Of a DNA stretch of 64,000 bases, positions 23,994-33,179 are shown one piece after another (positions within the stretch are counted from its first letter, which is position 1; each line of letters starts with the position of its first letter). The notes beneath the pieces were generated by a model. That model had not been told where the DNA came from and made no database searches. It saw only the letters and a list, made by a program, of their open reading frames with translations. Location: the NCBI GenBank assembly GCA_913043285.1, contig CAJWML010000002.1, positions 310,001-374,000 on the forward strand. Direction: 5' to 3'. The translations under genes were made by a program, and so were the position numbers. Source of the DNA: CAKZNE01 sp002695025. GTDB lineage: Bacteria; Bacteroidota; Bacteroidia; Flavobacteriales; Schleiferiaceae.

Positions 23994-25045
23994 CACTGGA
24001 AGAACTGCGCGTCAGTAACTGGATAGTTATGGAGTGCATAAGTGGCAGTAAGGCCTATGGCTTGGATACCCCTGAGTCTGATACGGATATCAAAGGCGTT
24101 TTTGTGTTGCCTAAACATGAATTTTATGGGTTGGACTACCTGGAACAGGTGTCCAATCCTTCCAATGACATAGTGTTTTATGAACTGAAACGTTTTGTGG
24201 AGCTATTAGCCAAGAACAATCCTAACATCTTGGAATTGCTGGCTACGCCCGATGATAGTGTGATCATTAAACATTCTTTGCTGGCAGAGCTAAAACCAGA
24301 CCTTTTCTTATCCAGGCTTTGCCTGCAAAGTTTTGGCAATTACGCCATGGCGCAGATCCGCAAGGCCCGGGGACTTAATAAAAAGATCCTTAACCCTATG
24401 GAACGGAAACGAAGAGACGTTTTGGACTTCTGTTATATCATTGAGGGGCAGGGTTCGGTACCCTTAAGAGATTTTCTTGAAAGCAAAGGCTGGAAACAGG
24501 AACAATGTGGATTGAGCAAGATCCCGCATATGCACGAAGTATATGGGCTGTATCATGAGAAGGACCTAGGTTTTGAAGGCATAATAAGCTCAGGTAGAGC
24601 TAATAGTGTTAAACTCAGTTCTATCCCAAAAGAACTGTGTCCCAAAGCTATACTGTCCTTTAACCAGTCCGGCTACTCCAAATATTGTAAAGACTATAAA
24701 GAATATTGGGACTGGGTGGAAAACCGTAATGATGTGAGGTATCGAAATACGGAAGCTCACGGCAAAAACTACGATGCCAAAAATATGATGCATACTTTTC
24801 GCTTACTGGCTATGGCGGAAGAAATTGCAAGGGATGGAGCTTTAAATGTTCGCAGGCCAGACCGGGATTTTCTTTTAGGAATTAAGCACGGAGAGTTCTC
24901 TTACAAAGAACTGGTAAGACAGGCAGAGGAGAAGATGGAGATGCTTATACATTTGTATGATAAAAGCAAATTACCGGAGAGGCCTAATGAGCGGAAAATT
25001 GGGAAAATACTTAGGGATTTACGAGCAGGTTTTTATTCCAGTTAG
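23981..25045 (+). CDS. RlaP-type nucleotidyltransferase 2
   Basis: A 354-residue protein of the same family as its upstream neighbour, with the active-site pattern SGSKAYGLDTPESDTDIKGVF near the N-terminus and a longer helical C-terminal region. It may start at ATG 23981 (MDKMTLEEL) or at ATG 23990, which overlaps the preceding stop as ATGA; a TTG start at 23951 is not supported. Two adjacent, clearly diverged RlaP genes suggest two different RNA-end reactions or a heteromeric enzyme. After it the transcript appears to end, as the following 120 bp hold the operators of the next unit. Confidence 0.85.
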   Translation: MDKMTLEELRVSNWIVMECISGSKAYGLDTPESDTDIKGVFVLPKHEFYGLDYLEQVSNPSNDIVFYELKRFVELLAKNNPNILELLATPDDSVIIKHSLLAELKPDLFLSRLCLQSFGNYAMAQIRKARGLNKKILNPMERKRRDVLDFCYIIEGQGSVPLRDFLESKGWKQEQCGLSKIPHMHEVYGLYHEKDLGFEGIISSGRANSVKLSSIPKELCPKAILSFNQSGYSKYCKDYKEYWDWVENRNDVRYRNTEAHGKNYDAKNMMHTFRLLAMAEEIARDGALNVRRPDRDFLLGIKHGEFSYKELVRQAEEKMEMLIHLYDKSKLPERPNERKIGKILRDLRAGFYSS

Positions 25046-25084
25046 AAATTAAATCATCTTAAAATCAATTAATTAAGTTATTAA

Positions 25085-25099
25085 GCGTTATTTTTACGC
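25085..25099. promoter_or_regulatory. NrtR-like operator 1
   Basis: GCGT - TATTTTT - ACGC, 67 bp before the SPFH gene. It has the same GCGT-N7-ACGC layout as sites at 25138 and 27123. Confidence 0.6.
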
Positions 25100-25134
25100 A
25101 TAATTACTTGCGAGGAACATCTTAATGAATCATA

Positions 25135-25155
25135 TTTGCGTAATAATAACGCAAA
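25135..25155. promoter_or_regulatory. NrtR-like operator 2
   Basis: TTTGCGT - AATAATA - ACGCAAA, a perfect 7-bp inverted repeat ending 10 bp before the SPFH start. It lies 53 bp (about five helical turns) from operator 1, which would allow looping or cooperative binding. It overlaps a TATTTG that resembles the Bacteroidota -7 promoter element. Confidence 0.65.
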
Positions 25156-25165
25156 ATAAATTACT

Positions 25166-26179
25166 ATGTTAGGTTTAAATTACATTCAGTTCGACTCCAT
25201 GAACTACGTTATCCACTATCAAAATGGAAAGATCCGGAAAGAGGGCAGAGGATTGTCTTTCTTCTATTTTGGTCCCAAGTCATCTATTGTTTCCATTCCT
25301 TTGGAAAGCAATGATTTTCAATTCAATTTCCGTGAGACTACAATGGATTATCAGGAGGTTGTATTACAAGGGCAAGTAACCTATAAAGTGGCCCATCCTA
25401 AGCTATTGGCTGAAGCTCTTGACTTTACAGTAAATAAGAGTGGTAATTACATTAAGAAGGATTACGAAAAAATCCAGCAGCGAATTATCAATGAAGCACA
25501 AACCTCTTCTGGTGGGTTAATTCAAACCCTAAATCTTAAAGAAGCTATTCGTAATCATGAAGGGTTTGAGGAGCGGATCTTTGATGATCTTCAAAATTCT
25601 AAAACCATTGCGATGCTTGGTTTGGAGATTTTGAGTGTAAATATTTTGGGAATAAGCCCTACACCTGAAATGGCTCGTGCTTTGGAGACTCAAACCCGTG
25701 AAACGCTTCAAAAGGAAGCAGATGAGGCGATATATGAACGCAGGAATTTTGCTGTAGAACAGGAACGTATGATCAAAGAAAGTGAGTTAAATACTGAAAT
25801 TGCCGTGGAGGAAAAGCAAAAGCAAATAGCTCAAAAGGAGATGGAAACTAAAGTTGTCAAACAAGAGAATGATCAACGACTAAGGTCTATGAAGATGAAA
25901 GCTGACCAGCAACTTGAAGAAGATAAGCAGAAGTTGATTGATCTTCAGGTAAAAAATCAAATGAAGGAAGCTGATGCGAGGGAGTATATTCTGAATGCTA
26001 ACCTGAAACCCTATGCAGATCTAGACTGGAGGACCTTGATTGCCATAAATGGCAATGGTATGAAAGCTGGTGATCATATTGCGATGGCTTTTAGAGAGCT
26101 AGCCGAGAATGCCGATAAAATAGGTAACCTTAATATTACTCCTGATCTTTTGCAACAGTTGGTAACCGTTAAAAACTAA
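25166..26179 (+). CDS. SPFH domain protein
   Basis: A 337-residue SPFH/band-7-like protein: beta-rich core about 1-165 (MDYQEVVLQGQVTYKVAHPKLLAEAL), then a long charged coiled coil (about 170-270, RRNFAVEQERMIKESELNTEIAVEEKQKQ), then a C-terminal region with LAINGNGMKAGDHIAMAFRELAENADKIG. There is no N-terminal membrane helix. It is the first gene of a three-gene unit with an NAD-kinase-like protein and an NrtR-type NUDIX regulator, under two GCGT-N7-ACGC operators. Function is unknown; membrane-scaffold and NAD-linked stress or defence roles are plausible. It is distinct from the slipin at 20534. Confidence 0.82.
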   Translation: MLGLNYIQFDSMNYVIHYQNGKIRKEGRGLSFFYFGPKSSIVSIPLESNDFQFNFRETTMDYQEVVLQGQVTYKVAHPKLLAEALDFTVNKSGNYIKKDYEKIQQRIINEAQTSSGGLIQTLNLKEAIRNHEGFEERIFDDLQNSKTIAMLGLEILSVNILGISPTPEMARALETQTRETLQKEADEAIYERRNFAVEQERMIKESELNTEIAVEEKQKQIAQKEMETKVVKQENDQRLRSMKMKADQQLEEDKQKLIDLQVKNQMKEADAREYILNANLKPYADLDWRTLIAINGNGMKAGDHIAMAFRELAENADKIGNLNITPDLLQQLVTVKN

Positions 26180-26183
26180 TAGA

Positions 26184-27110
26184 ATGCTGGTTGAAAGAAT
26201 TGTGATTATTCGTGATAAAACCTGTCTGGAACAACTCGTTGAAAGGTTTAACTCTAAAGGGCAGGCCAGCTTTTATATCGAAGCGAACGGAGGGGATTTT
26301 AATACCTATGAAAAAGAGCATCATCACTTTTATAAAGCTTTAGACATAGTTGAGTCGTACTTCATTAGGAACTATAAAATTAAGATAATTGATCGCTCTT
26401 TTTTACCCACCTACATTTTTAGTCAGACCGACCTCATAGTGGTCATGGGACAAGACGGTTTGGTGGCTAATACTGCTAAATACGCTGGTAATAAAGCAAT
26501 TTTAAGCATTAATCCCGATGAAGGAAGGTATGATGGGATCTTGTTACAGTCAACCCTTGGAGACTTCAAGAGCTCTTTTGAAGCCTTTATTAATGGAACA
26601 GCTACGATCATTGAGGTTACTATGGCCAAAGCTACTCTTAATGACGGTCAGGAATTATTAGCATTCAATGACTTTTACATTGGAGCATCCTCGCATGTTT
26701 CCTCCAGGTATAAAATATCCTACGGTGAGCGGGAGGAGTTTCAATCCTCCAGCGGAATAATCATTTCAACAGGGGCCGGTTCAACTGGTTGGCTAAGTTC
26801 AGTTTGCAATATGACATACAACGTCAGTCGTCTTCTAAGTGACAGCGTAACAAGCCCCGAAATTAGTATGGAGTGGGATGCAGATCGTTTATTTTTCGTT
26901 ACCCGGGAACCTTTTAGGAGCAAGGTTTCCGGTACCGAGTTGGGTTGTGGTATTATCAATAATAAGAATCGGTTGATTATAGAATCACAGATGACTACCA
27001 ATGGAGTCATATTCAGTGATGGCATTGAATCGGATTTTATGGTTTTTAATACAGGAGCAAGAGTAGAGATAACCTTAGCAAATCATAAAGCTCAACTGAT
27101 TTCACTATGA
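26184..27110 (+). CDS. NAD kinase-like protein
   Basis: A 308-residue protein with the NAD kinase fold signature. DLIVVMGQDGLVANTAKYAG corresponds to the GGDG loop (here GQDG), and ISTGAGSTGWLSS to the STPTGSTAY-type substrate loop. The Gly-to-Gln change in the GGDG loop and the missing NE/D motif make normal NAD kinase activity uncertain. It may bind NAD(H) or a related nucleotide. It begins 4 bp after the SPFH stop and is in the same transcript. A separate housekeeping NAD kinase is presumably elsewhere in the genome. Confidence 0.75.
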   Translation: MLVERIVIIRDKTCLEQLVERFNSKGQASFYIEANGGDFNTYEKEHHHFYKALDIVESYFIRNYKIKIIDRSFLPTYIFSQTDLIVVMGQDGLVANTAKYAGNKAILSINPDEGRYDGILLQSTLGDFKSSFEAFINGTATIIEVTMAKATLNDGQELLAFNDFYIGASSHVSSRYKISYGEREEFQSSSGIIISTGAGSTGWLSSVCNMTYNVSRLLSDSVTSPEISMEWDADRLFFVTREPFRSKVSGTELGCGIINNKNRLIIESQMTTNGVIFSDGIESDFMVFNTGARVEITLANHKAQLISL

Positions 27111-27122
27111 ATACTTATTTTA

Positions 27123-27137
27123 GCGTTTGATAAACGC
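27123..27137. promoter_or_regulatory. NrtR-like operator 3
   Basis: GCGTTT - GAT - AAACGC (GCGT-N7-ACGC) ends 5 bp before the NUDIX regulator ATG, a classic autorepression position. It is the same motif as the two sites before the SPFH gene. Confidence 0.68.
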
Positions 27138-27142
27138 AAAAA

Positions 27143-27817
27143 ATGAAACAGGCTATCAAATTAATGGTTGATGCGGTTGTGTTTGGTTACCAGGACCGAA
27201 AACTATCTGTTCTTCTTATAAAAAGGAAATACAAGCCTTTTCAGGACAGTTGGGCCTTGCCAGGAGGTTATGTTAAGGATAAAGAACCTTTAGAAGAAGC
27301 GGTAGAACGGGAGCTTTATGAGGAGACCGGAGTAAAAATAGATTACCTAGAGCAACTTTACACCTTTGGGAACCCGGATCGTGATCCAAGAGGACGTTTA
27401 GTAAGTGTAGCATATTTTGGGCTTGTCAGACCGGATAAATTCTCAATTACTGCAGATACTGACGCGGTTGATGTAGAATGGTTTGACACCAATAAACTTC
27501 CGTCTTTAGCCTTTGATCATGCTCATATCCTGAAATCTGCATTGCAACGCCTTCGAGCCAAGATTAGTTACGAGCCTGTTGGCTTTGAACTACTGGATTC
27601 TAAATTCCTTTTTGGAGAGCTGGAAAAACTCTATATGACCATTCTTGGACGAGACATTGACCGTAGAAACTTCCGCAAAAAAATGCTGGGTCTGGATATT
27701 CTGGATCAATTAGATGAAAAGGTATCCGAAGGTCGTGGCCGACCGGCTAATCTATTTCAATTTAGTAAAGAGCGCTATTTCCGTAAAAAGAAAGAAGGGA
27801 TTGTGTTTGAAATCTGA
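27143..27817 (+). CDS. NrtR-type NUDIX transcriptional regulator
   Basis: A 224-residue protein: NUDIX domain about 8-140 (LPGGYVKDKEPLEEAVERELYEETGV), followed by a winged-helix domain (about 150-224, KLYMTILGRDIDRRNFRKKMLGLDIL...GRGRPANLFQF). This architecture is that of NrtR regulators, which repress NAD-biosynthesis genes and respond to ADP-ribose-type ligands. The NUDIX box is close to GX5EX7REUXEEXGU: G-Y-V-K-D-K-E then REL-EETG, so hydrolase activity may persist. The three GCGT-N7-ACGC sites nearby are its likely targets, so it probably controls the SPFH/NAD-kinase-like pair and itself. Confidence 0.85.
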   Translation: MKQAIKLMVDAVVFGYQDRKLSVLLIKRKYKPFQDSWALPGGYVKDKEPLEEAVERELYEETGVKIDYLEQLYTFGNPDRDPRGRLVSVAYFGLVRPDKFSITADTDAVDVEWFDTNKLPSLAFDHAHILKSALQRLRAKISYEPVGFELLDSKFLFGELEKLYMTILGRDIDRRNFRKKMLGLDILDQLDEKVSEGRGRPANLFQFSKERYFRKKKEGIVFEI

Positions 27818-27928
27818 GAATATTAGAGTGACTCTTTTTCTTAGTTTAAGTTATGCACTTAATAGTAGCCATCCAATATCCAAATCGTTTAGTGCGTTAG
27901 TTTTAAGAACCTGCTAAAACTAACCGCC

Positions 27929-29476
27929 ATGAAGTATGCCTGTTTTTCCCTAATTGGTCTGTTACTACTAAGCGTAGCCTGCCAAAATCCCTCTCCAAAG
28001 CAAACCAAAGTTAAAGTGGTTACTCTGCCCTCTGATCCTAAGGAAGCTGAGAGCATCCCTGTGAGGCGGGATAGCATTATTCTAAAGGAGAAGGAAGAAG
28101 AAAAAATGAAGGTACTACCTGAACCCGTCAAAGCTATCAGTTCATCGAAGCCGGTTAAACCAGTTGTTACTTATGGTAGCCTGAATGAAGTCTTCGAAAG
28201 CCTCAGAAAACCAAAACAGATTTTTCAGGGTAATGCTTCTGAGGATTTTACCATTCAAGGAAATCAAGGAACCCATATCACTTTTACCGCCAATAGTTTT
28301 ACAGATGCCAATGGGAATACCGTGAGCGGTATGGTTGAAGTTGAACTGGAAGAATACTACTCCACTTCCGATATCCTATCCGCTAAACTTACCACATCTA
28401 CCAAAGATAAATTGCTGGAAACGGGAGGAATGATTAACCTACAGGTACTCAGCAATGGCAAAGCCTGTAAGCTTAAGAGCGGGCAATCTGTACAACTGGA
28501 GTTCGCTACTAGTGATATGAACAACATGCAGCTGTTTGATGGAAGGCGTAACACTCAGGGCACGATGCAATGGACAGCTCAACAAACAGAGTATGTGGAA
28601 ACATACATAGGCTGTGGGTTTTACCCTGAGAAAAAAAGAAAGGAACTGGTTTTCCTGAATAATTTCATCAGGGAAGTGAGTCGTGAGATCTATTATCCAA
28701 ATACCGCTGCCAAAAGAAATATTCAGGGGCGGGTAATGGTGCAATTTTTCATTGACAAAGCCGGTCGTATTCGCAGGCCTCAGATTGTACTGAGTCCGGA
28801 TAATGCCCTTTCTAAATCGGTGTTGTACGCGCTAAATAATTATCCGCAATTGCGATTGGATGATTACGAATTTGTTCCCCTAAACAAGTCAATGATACTT
28901 CCAGTACAATTTACTTTTGACGAAGGCCAGGATCTGAGTAGCTTGTTACCGGATGAGGAAACCGAAAAAAAGATCATGGCTACAAAAATAGAAATGGCCG
29001 ATGGTGACGGTCCACCCAAAGCTATGGGATACGGACAAATCATTCAACCAACCCGCCAGGAGAGGGTGAATCTTAACCGACAGGTTTCCAGGTCAATCCT
29101 GCAATCTACAAGCCTTGGATGGATCAATTGTGACCGCTTTTTGAAGGAGGAGCAAAGCGCTCAACTTATAGTTAACTGCAACGCCCCTTCTTCTTGTGAA
29201 GCTATCCAATATCTGATTTTTAAGGATATACGGTCAATATTATCAGCTTACCCACGAGAAAATGGACAGGTTGTCTTTGAAAAGATACCTGCTGGTAAGG
29301 AGGCTATATTAGTAGCTATTCGCCTGGAGGCAGGAATACTTAAAGTGGCTTTCAAGGATATCATTACCACTGAAATACCAGAACCTATCAAAAATTTGAC
29401 TTTTGAAAGCATGTCTGAAAAAGAATTTATGCAAAGGCTCAATGGAGTAGGGTACGGGCTTGTAAGCATGCGTTAG
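27929..29476 (+). CDS. lipoprotein with embedded TonB-like domain
   Basis: A 515-residue lipoprotein with lipobox LLSVAC (Cys18). A Pro/Lys/Glu-rich spacer (20-75) leads to a beta-rich region (about 90-215; IQGNQGTHITFTANSFTDANG is a pattern of a Bacteroidota surface-protein domain). Next comes a TonB C-terminal-like domain at about 245-325 (NIQGRVMVQFFIDKAGRIRRPQIVLSPDNALSKSVLYAL), then about 190 unrecognised residues. TonB domains normally end a protein anchored in the inner membrane; a central one in a lipoprotein suggests an energy-transfer-independent, structural or signalling role. It is probably monocistronic. Confidence 0.75.
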   Translation: MKYACFSLIGLLLLSVACQNPSPKQTKVKVVTLPSDPKEAESIPVRRDSIILKEKEEEKMKVLPEPVKAISSSKPVKPVVTYGSLNEVFESLRKPKQIFQGNASEDFTIQGNQGTHITFTANSFTDANGNTVSGMVEVELEEYYSTSDILSAKLTTSTKDKLLETGGMINLQVLSNGKACKLKSGQSVQLEFATSDMNNMQLFDGRRNTQGTMQWTAQQTEYVETYIGCGFYPEKKRKELVFLNNFIREVSREIYYPNTAAKRNIQGRVMVQFFIDKAGRIRRPQIVLSPDNALSKSVLYALNNYPQLRLDDYEFVPLNKSMILPVQFTFDEGQDLSSLLPDEETEKKIMATKIEMADGDGPPKAMGYGQIIQPTRQERVNLNRQVSRSILQSTSLGWINCDRFLKEEQSAQLIVNCNAPSSCEAIQYLIFKDIRSILSAYPRENGQVVFEKIPAGKEAILVAIRLEAGILKVAFKDIITTEIPEPIKNLTFESMSEKEFMQRLNGVGYGLVSMR

Positions 29477-29627
29477 TTTCTTTTTGGGCTTCACAACTAT
29501 GGTAAATAGATTTTCGTCTTTAATGAGTTTGGTGGTGTTGACTAACTGTTTTGGATAGCATTATAAGCAGGACATTTGTACATAATCTGATTTATCCTTT
29601 ATTTAGTCGCCTGCTAAATCTTAACCT

Positions 29628-31742
29628 ATGAATGCAGCTATTACCCTGGCGGAACTCCCCGCCAATTTTACGTCTACCCGTGCGTCCTACAAAGCCAAAG
29701 CGCTGATTGCCACCCTGGGAATAGTCCTCTTCTTGCTGTGCTACTTTGCCATGTTGGTTGGCTTTGTCTTCCTGTTTCGCTATACCGTACTATATGATAT
29801 GGGGTCTATTAACAAGTTCACCATTTTACTGAAGATCGGAGCTGTGGCGGGTTCAGGGATGCTTTTGCTGTTTGGTATTAAATTCATGTTTAAAAAGGCT
29901 CAGAAGTTTGAAGGAAAAAGTGTGGAGATCACCCCGGAAAGCGAGCCTGAGCTGTATGCTTTTATCCAGGATCTGGTGAAACAAACCGGTGCGCCCAGGC
30001 CCAAATACATTGGGGTGAATAATGATGTCAACGCCTTTGTGTATTACGGCAATACTTTCCTGAGTCTCTTTCTCCCAGCCCGTAAGAACCTGATGATCGG
30101 GATGGGCCTGATGAACGGGCTGAATGTTTCTGAATTCAAAGCCGTTCTGGCCCATGAGTTCGGGCATTTCTCACAGTCCAGTATGCGGGTAGGGAGCTAT
30201 GTATACATGGCCAACCGCATTATTCATGATATGGTATACAACCGTGACCGTTGGGATATGGCCCTGGATCAGTGGCGCGGATTGGATATCAGGTTATCCT
30301 TTATGGCGTATGCCCTAATGCCTGTAGTATGGCTAGTGCGCCAGTTTATGGTGCTTTTCTATAAATTACTTAACCTGTTGTACGCTTCCCTGCAACGCGA
30401 GATGGAATTTCATGCCGATAAAGTAGCGGTGAGCGTTTCTGGCAGCGATGCCATTGTAACCGCTCTCTGGAAACTGGAATTTGCCTCGGCTGCCATGCAA
30501 CAGGCTTATCAGAATGTATATTATGCAGCCAAACAAGATATTTACTCTGAAAATATGTACGATCAGCAAGGGGCCATACTGGAAAGCTTTAAACCCCGGA
30601 TGCAACAACTTATTTCGGAGATGAAAGTGAATGAGCAGGGAGTGAAAAAGGTTTTTGGTGAAGAAGTGTACAGTACTCTTTCCATGTATGACAGCCACCC
30701 GCCCAGCTCTGACCGGGAGCGCAACGCCAAAACCCCCTACATCACGGCAGAAATGGATGAAAGGCACACCACCGTTCTTTTTCAAAAGGCTATAGAAGTC
30801 CAGAAGAAACTTACTGAAGAACTTTATATAGAAGGCTACGGCCTGGAAGCAGAAGAGTGGCAAAGCAAAGCCTCCAATGTGGCCATGGAACAATTTATAA
30901 AAGAAGAAAAGGGTGATAGTGAAGCCTTTCCACCTGAACTGCTCAATACCTTTAACCTACGTCTTACTGCTAAGCCCGATTTAGAAAGTATAACTACCCA
31001 AAACCCTTTTACCAATCTGGATAGGAAGAATATCCTGGACAAATACAAGATGTTGGTGAATGATAAGCTCGCAAAGCTAACCGAGCCGGTAAACAATTTT
31101 GATCAGGAACTAAATCGCGCACAGCAAATAGCCCAAGGTATAGTAAAAGACAAAAAGTTTGAATTTGGTGGGATAACCTACAACCGGAAGAATATTAATA
31201 ATGCTATTAACTACATCGGGAGGGCAAAGCAGAAATACCTGAACGAATCATTTGGAGAATGGGATAATGAATTCCTGAACCTGTCCTACGCTTATGCCTG
31301 TAGTGGGGACAGAGGGGAGGAATTAATTCAAAACCTTCAACAGTTCAGCGATATACAGGAGGTTATGCGACAAATTGTGGATGCCCAATCCGCATTGTTT
31401 GCCCTGATCAACGAAATAATGGAGATGAATGAGGCTACAGAAAACGATCTCAGGAATTTCAGGCGTAAGGTGACCAACCGGGTAACCTCAGCCGTAAACC
31501 AATCTTTGAAAAACCTGGGTGAAATTGAGTTTGTACCGTTGCCCAATATTGCCGGGAGGGAACAACTGCTTAAGGTAACTACTGATAATATGACTTTAGT
31601 AACTCTTAGTCCGGAATGTTTTAATGACGGAACGCTTAAACAACTGCTGGATCAATTGGAAAACCTGGTGTTCAATCTGAACCGCGTACAGATGAAAGCC
31701 CTGGCCCAGGTGATAAGGGTATCCGGGTTAAAACTGAACTAA
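29628..31742 (+). CDS. M48 family membrane metalloprotease
   Basis: A 704-residue protein: two N-terminal membrane helices (about 24-50 and 65-85), then an M48 peptidase domain with the zinc motif HEFGH at 176-180 in VLAHEFGHFSQ, the downstream EMEFHADKVAV (third zinc ligand Glu), and further hydrophobic segments between (about 228-255). The last 350 residues are helical and unrecognised. HtpX/Ste24-like proteases degrade or process membrane proteins. The gene converges on the cassette-2 response regulator with only 8 bp between stops. Confidence 0.85.
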   Translation: MNAAITLAELPANFTSTRASYKAKALIATLGIVLFLLCYFAMLVGFVFLFRYTVLYDMGSINKFTILLKIGAVAGSGMLLLFGIKFMFKKAQKFEGKSVEITPESEPELYAFIQDLVKQTGAPRPKYIGVNNDVNAFVYYGNTFLSLFLPARKNLMIGMGLMNGLNVSEFKAVLAHEFGHFSQSSMRVGSYVYMANRIIHDMVYNRDRWDMALDQWRGLDIRLSFMAYALMPVVWLVRQFMVLFYKLLNLLYASLQREMEFHADKVAVSVSGSDAIVTALWKLEFASAAMQQAYQNVYYAAKQDIYSENMYDQQGAILESFKPRMQQLISEMKVNEQGVKKVFGEEVYSTLSMYDSHPPSSDRERNAKTPYITAEMDERHTTVLFQKAIEVQKKLTEELYIEGYGLEAEEWQSKASNVAMEQFIKEEKGDSEAFPPELLNTFNLRLTAKPDLESITTQNPFTNLDRKNILDKYKMLVNDKLAKLTEPVNNFDQELNRAQQIAQGIVKDKKFEFGGITYNRKNINNAINYIGRAKQKYLNESFGEWDNEFLNLSYAYACSGDRGEELIQNLQQFSDIQEVMRQIVDAQSALFALINEIMEMNEATENDLRNFRRKVTNRVTSAVNQSLKNLGEIEFVPLPNIAGREQLLKVTTDNMTLVTLSPECFNDGTLKQLLDQLENLVFNLNRVQMKALAQVIRVSGLKLN

Positions 31743-31750
31743 CGGAGAAG

Positions 31751-32398
31751 TTAAGGTTCAATAATCCCCTCCTTAATAGCCTTTACAATAAGCCCGGCCG
31801 TATTCTTTACACCCATTTTTTCGAACAGGTTTTTACGGTGCCCTTCCACCGTGCGCTGGCTGATGTATAGTTTTTCCGCAATTTCACGGGCGGTGAACTC
31901 CTGGCAAATCAATTGCAATACTTCCAGTTCTCTGGAGGTAACAGTTTCAAAATTCTTAAGGCGGGGCTTTTTAACACTGTGATTTTGTAAACCGCTGATC
32001 ATGGCTTTTGCCAGTGGACCGCTAAAATAATAGCCCTGGTCTACCACGCCCCGGATGGTTTTTTCCAGGTCCTCTGCCGAACAATCCTTTAACAGGTAAC
32101 TACTGGAGCCCATTTCCATCAGGTACGCCATCATTTTAGGATCACTATGCATGGTTAATACCACCACTTTCATTTCCGGGTAGGGAACCCTTATCTTTTC
32201 CAGTACTTCCAGGCCATCACTGCCGGGCATGTCCAGGTCCAGGAGGAGAACATCAATTTTACGTTCTTTTAAGCCCTGTAGCAGTTCATCATACCCGGAA
32301 GCTTCCAGTTGCATGGAAATGCCGTCCATTTGGTTTACCAGGAAGCTGATACCCTCCCGGAAAAGCTTGTGATCATCAATTATGGCAACTTCTATCAT
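31751..32398 (-). CDS. NarL/LuxR-type response regulator, cassette 2
   Basis: A 215-residue regulator: receiver with phospho-acceptor Asp54 (LLLDLDMPG) and acidic pocket IDDH, and LuxR-type helix-turn-helix at about 147-210 (VTSRELEVLQLI...ISQRTVEGHRKNLFEKMG). It is a paralogue of the regulator at 10283, with the same domain lengths and the same closing pattern (KNTAGLIVKAIKEGI here, KNTAGIVYRAVKEGL there). It lies 10 bp after the kinase gene and is the last gene of cassette 2. Confidence 0.92.
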   Translation of the reverse strand: MIEVAIIDDHKLFREGISFLVNQMDGISMQLEASGYDELLQGLKERKIDVLLLDLDMPGSDGLEVLEKIRVPYPEMKVVVLTMHSDPKMMAYLMEMGSSSYLLKDCSAEDLEKTIRGVVDQGYYFSGPLAKAMISGLQNHSVKKPRLKNFETVTSRELEVLQLICQEFTAREIAEKLYISQRTVEGHRKNLFEKMGVKNTAGLIVKAIKEGIIEP

Positions 32399-32408
32399 GA
32401 CCAGAGTA

Positions 32409-33179
32409 TTAAGGTTTGTGTTTGGAGGAGATTTTCAGGGCCAGTCCACCTTTTTCCCTTTCCAACCATTCAAGAGTACCTTCCATTAAACTAAGGCGAC
32501 TTTTCAGGTTACGGAAGCCCAGACCCTGGTTTAAATCAGGTGAGTTAGTAAGACCTATGCCATTGTCTTCATATACAAGAACCAGTCGCTCTGCCTTACT
32601 TTGCAATTGAATGGAAATATGAGTGGCCTGAGCGTGTTTTACAGTGTTGTTAATCAATTCCTGGATTATACGGTACCAGTTGAGTTGAAACTCCTGGCTC
32701 AGGTCTTCTTTAATGGCAGCGCTAAATGAAATGGATAGTGCTCCGGAGCCTTGTACTTGTTCCACCAGATTGCCGATAGCATTTTCCAGACCCAGCCGTT
32801 CTAAGACCACGGGCCTTAGGTCTTGAGAAATCCTGCGCATGCTGTTCATGGTTTCGCTCATCAGGTTCACAGCCTTATCTTTTACCTGGTAAAACTGACC
32901 CTCTTCCATCTGAGTACTGAGGTGATTTACATATAGTTTAGCAGTGGTAAGCATTACACCTACTTCATCATGCAGGTCTTTTCCAATACGGTTACGCTCC
33001 TTCTCCTGACTCATAAAGTTAGCTCTTAAAAGCTCTTGCTGATGCTCACTTTCTTTCTGTTGATGTTCTCGTTGTTGCCGTAGTAACCTCCTTTGATAAG
33101 CCATGAAAATAAAAACAAGAGCCAAAGCCAGGGTAAGCATCCCCAGCATGGCGGACAGTATTATTTCATCCTGTATCAC
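32409..33179 (-). CDS. HisKA_3 sensor histidine kinase, cassette 2
   Basis: A 256-residue kinase with one membrane helix (about 5-27), a Gln/Glu-rich coiled coil, the HisKA_3 motif GKDLHDEVGVML with phospho-His70, and a HATPase domain with ELINNTVKHA and EDNGIGL. There is no sensor domain. It overlaps the stop of the seven-helix gene by 4 nt (ATGA), so the kinase and the membrane protein are made together. It is a paralogue of the kinase at 10938. Confidence 0.92.
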   Translation of the reverse strand: MIQDEIILSAMLGMLTLALALVFIFMAYQRRLLRQQREHQQKESEHQQELLRANFMSQEKERNRIGKDLHDEVGVMLTTAKLYVNHLSTQMEEGQFYQVKDKAVNLMSETMNSMRRISQDLRPVVLERLGLENAIGNLVEQVQGSGALSISFSAAIKEDLSQEFQLNWYRIIQELINNTVKHAQATHISIQLQSKAERLVLVYEDNGIGLTNSPDLNQGLGFRNLKSRLSLMEGTLEWLEREKGGLALKISSKHKP

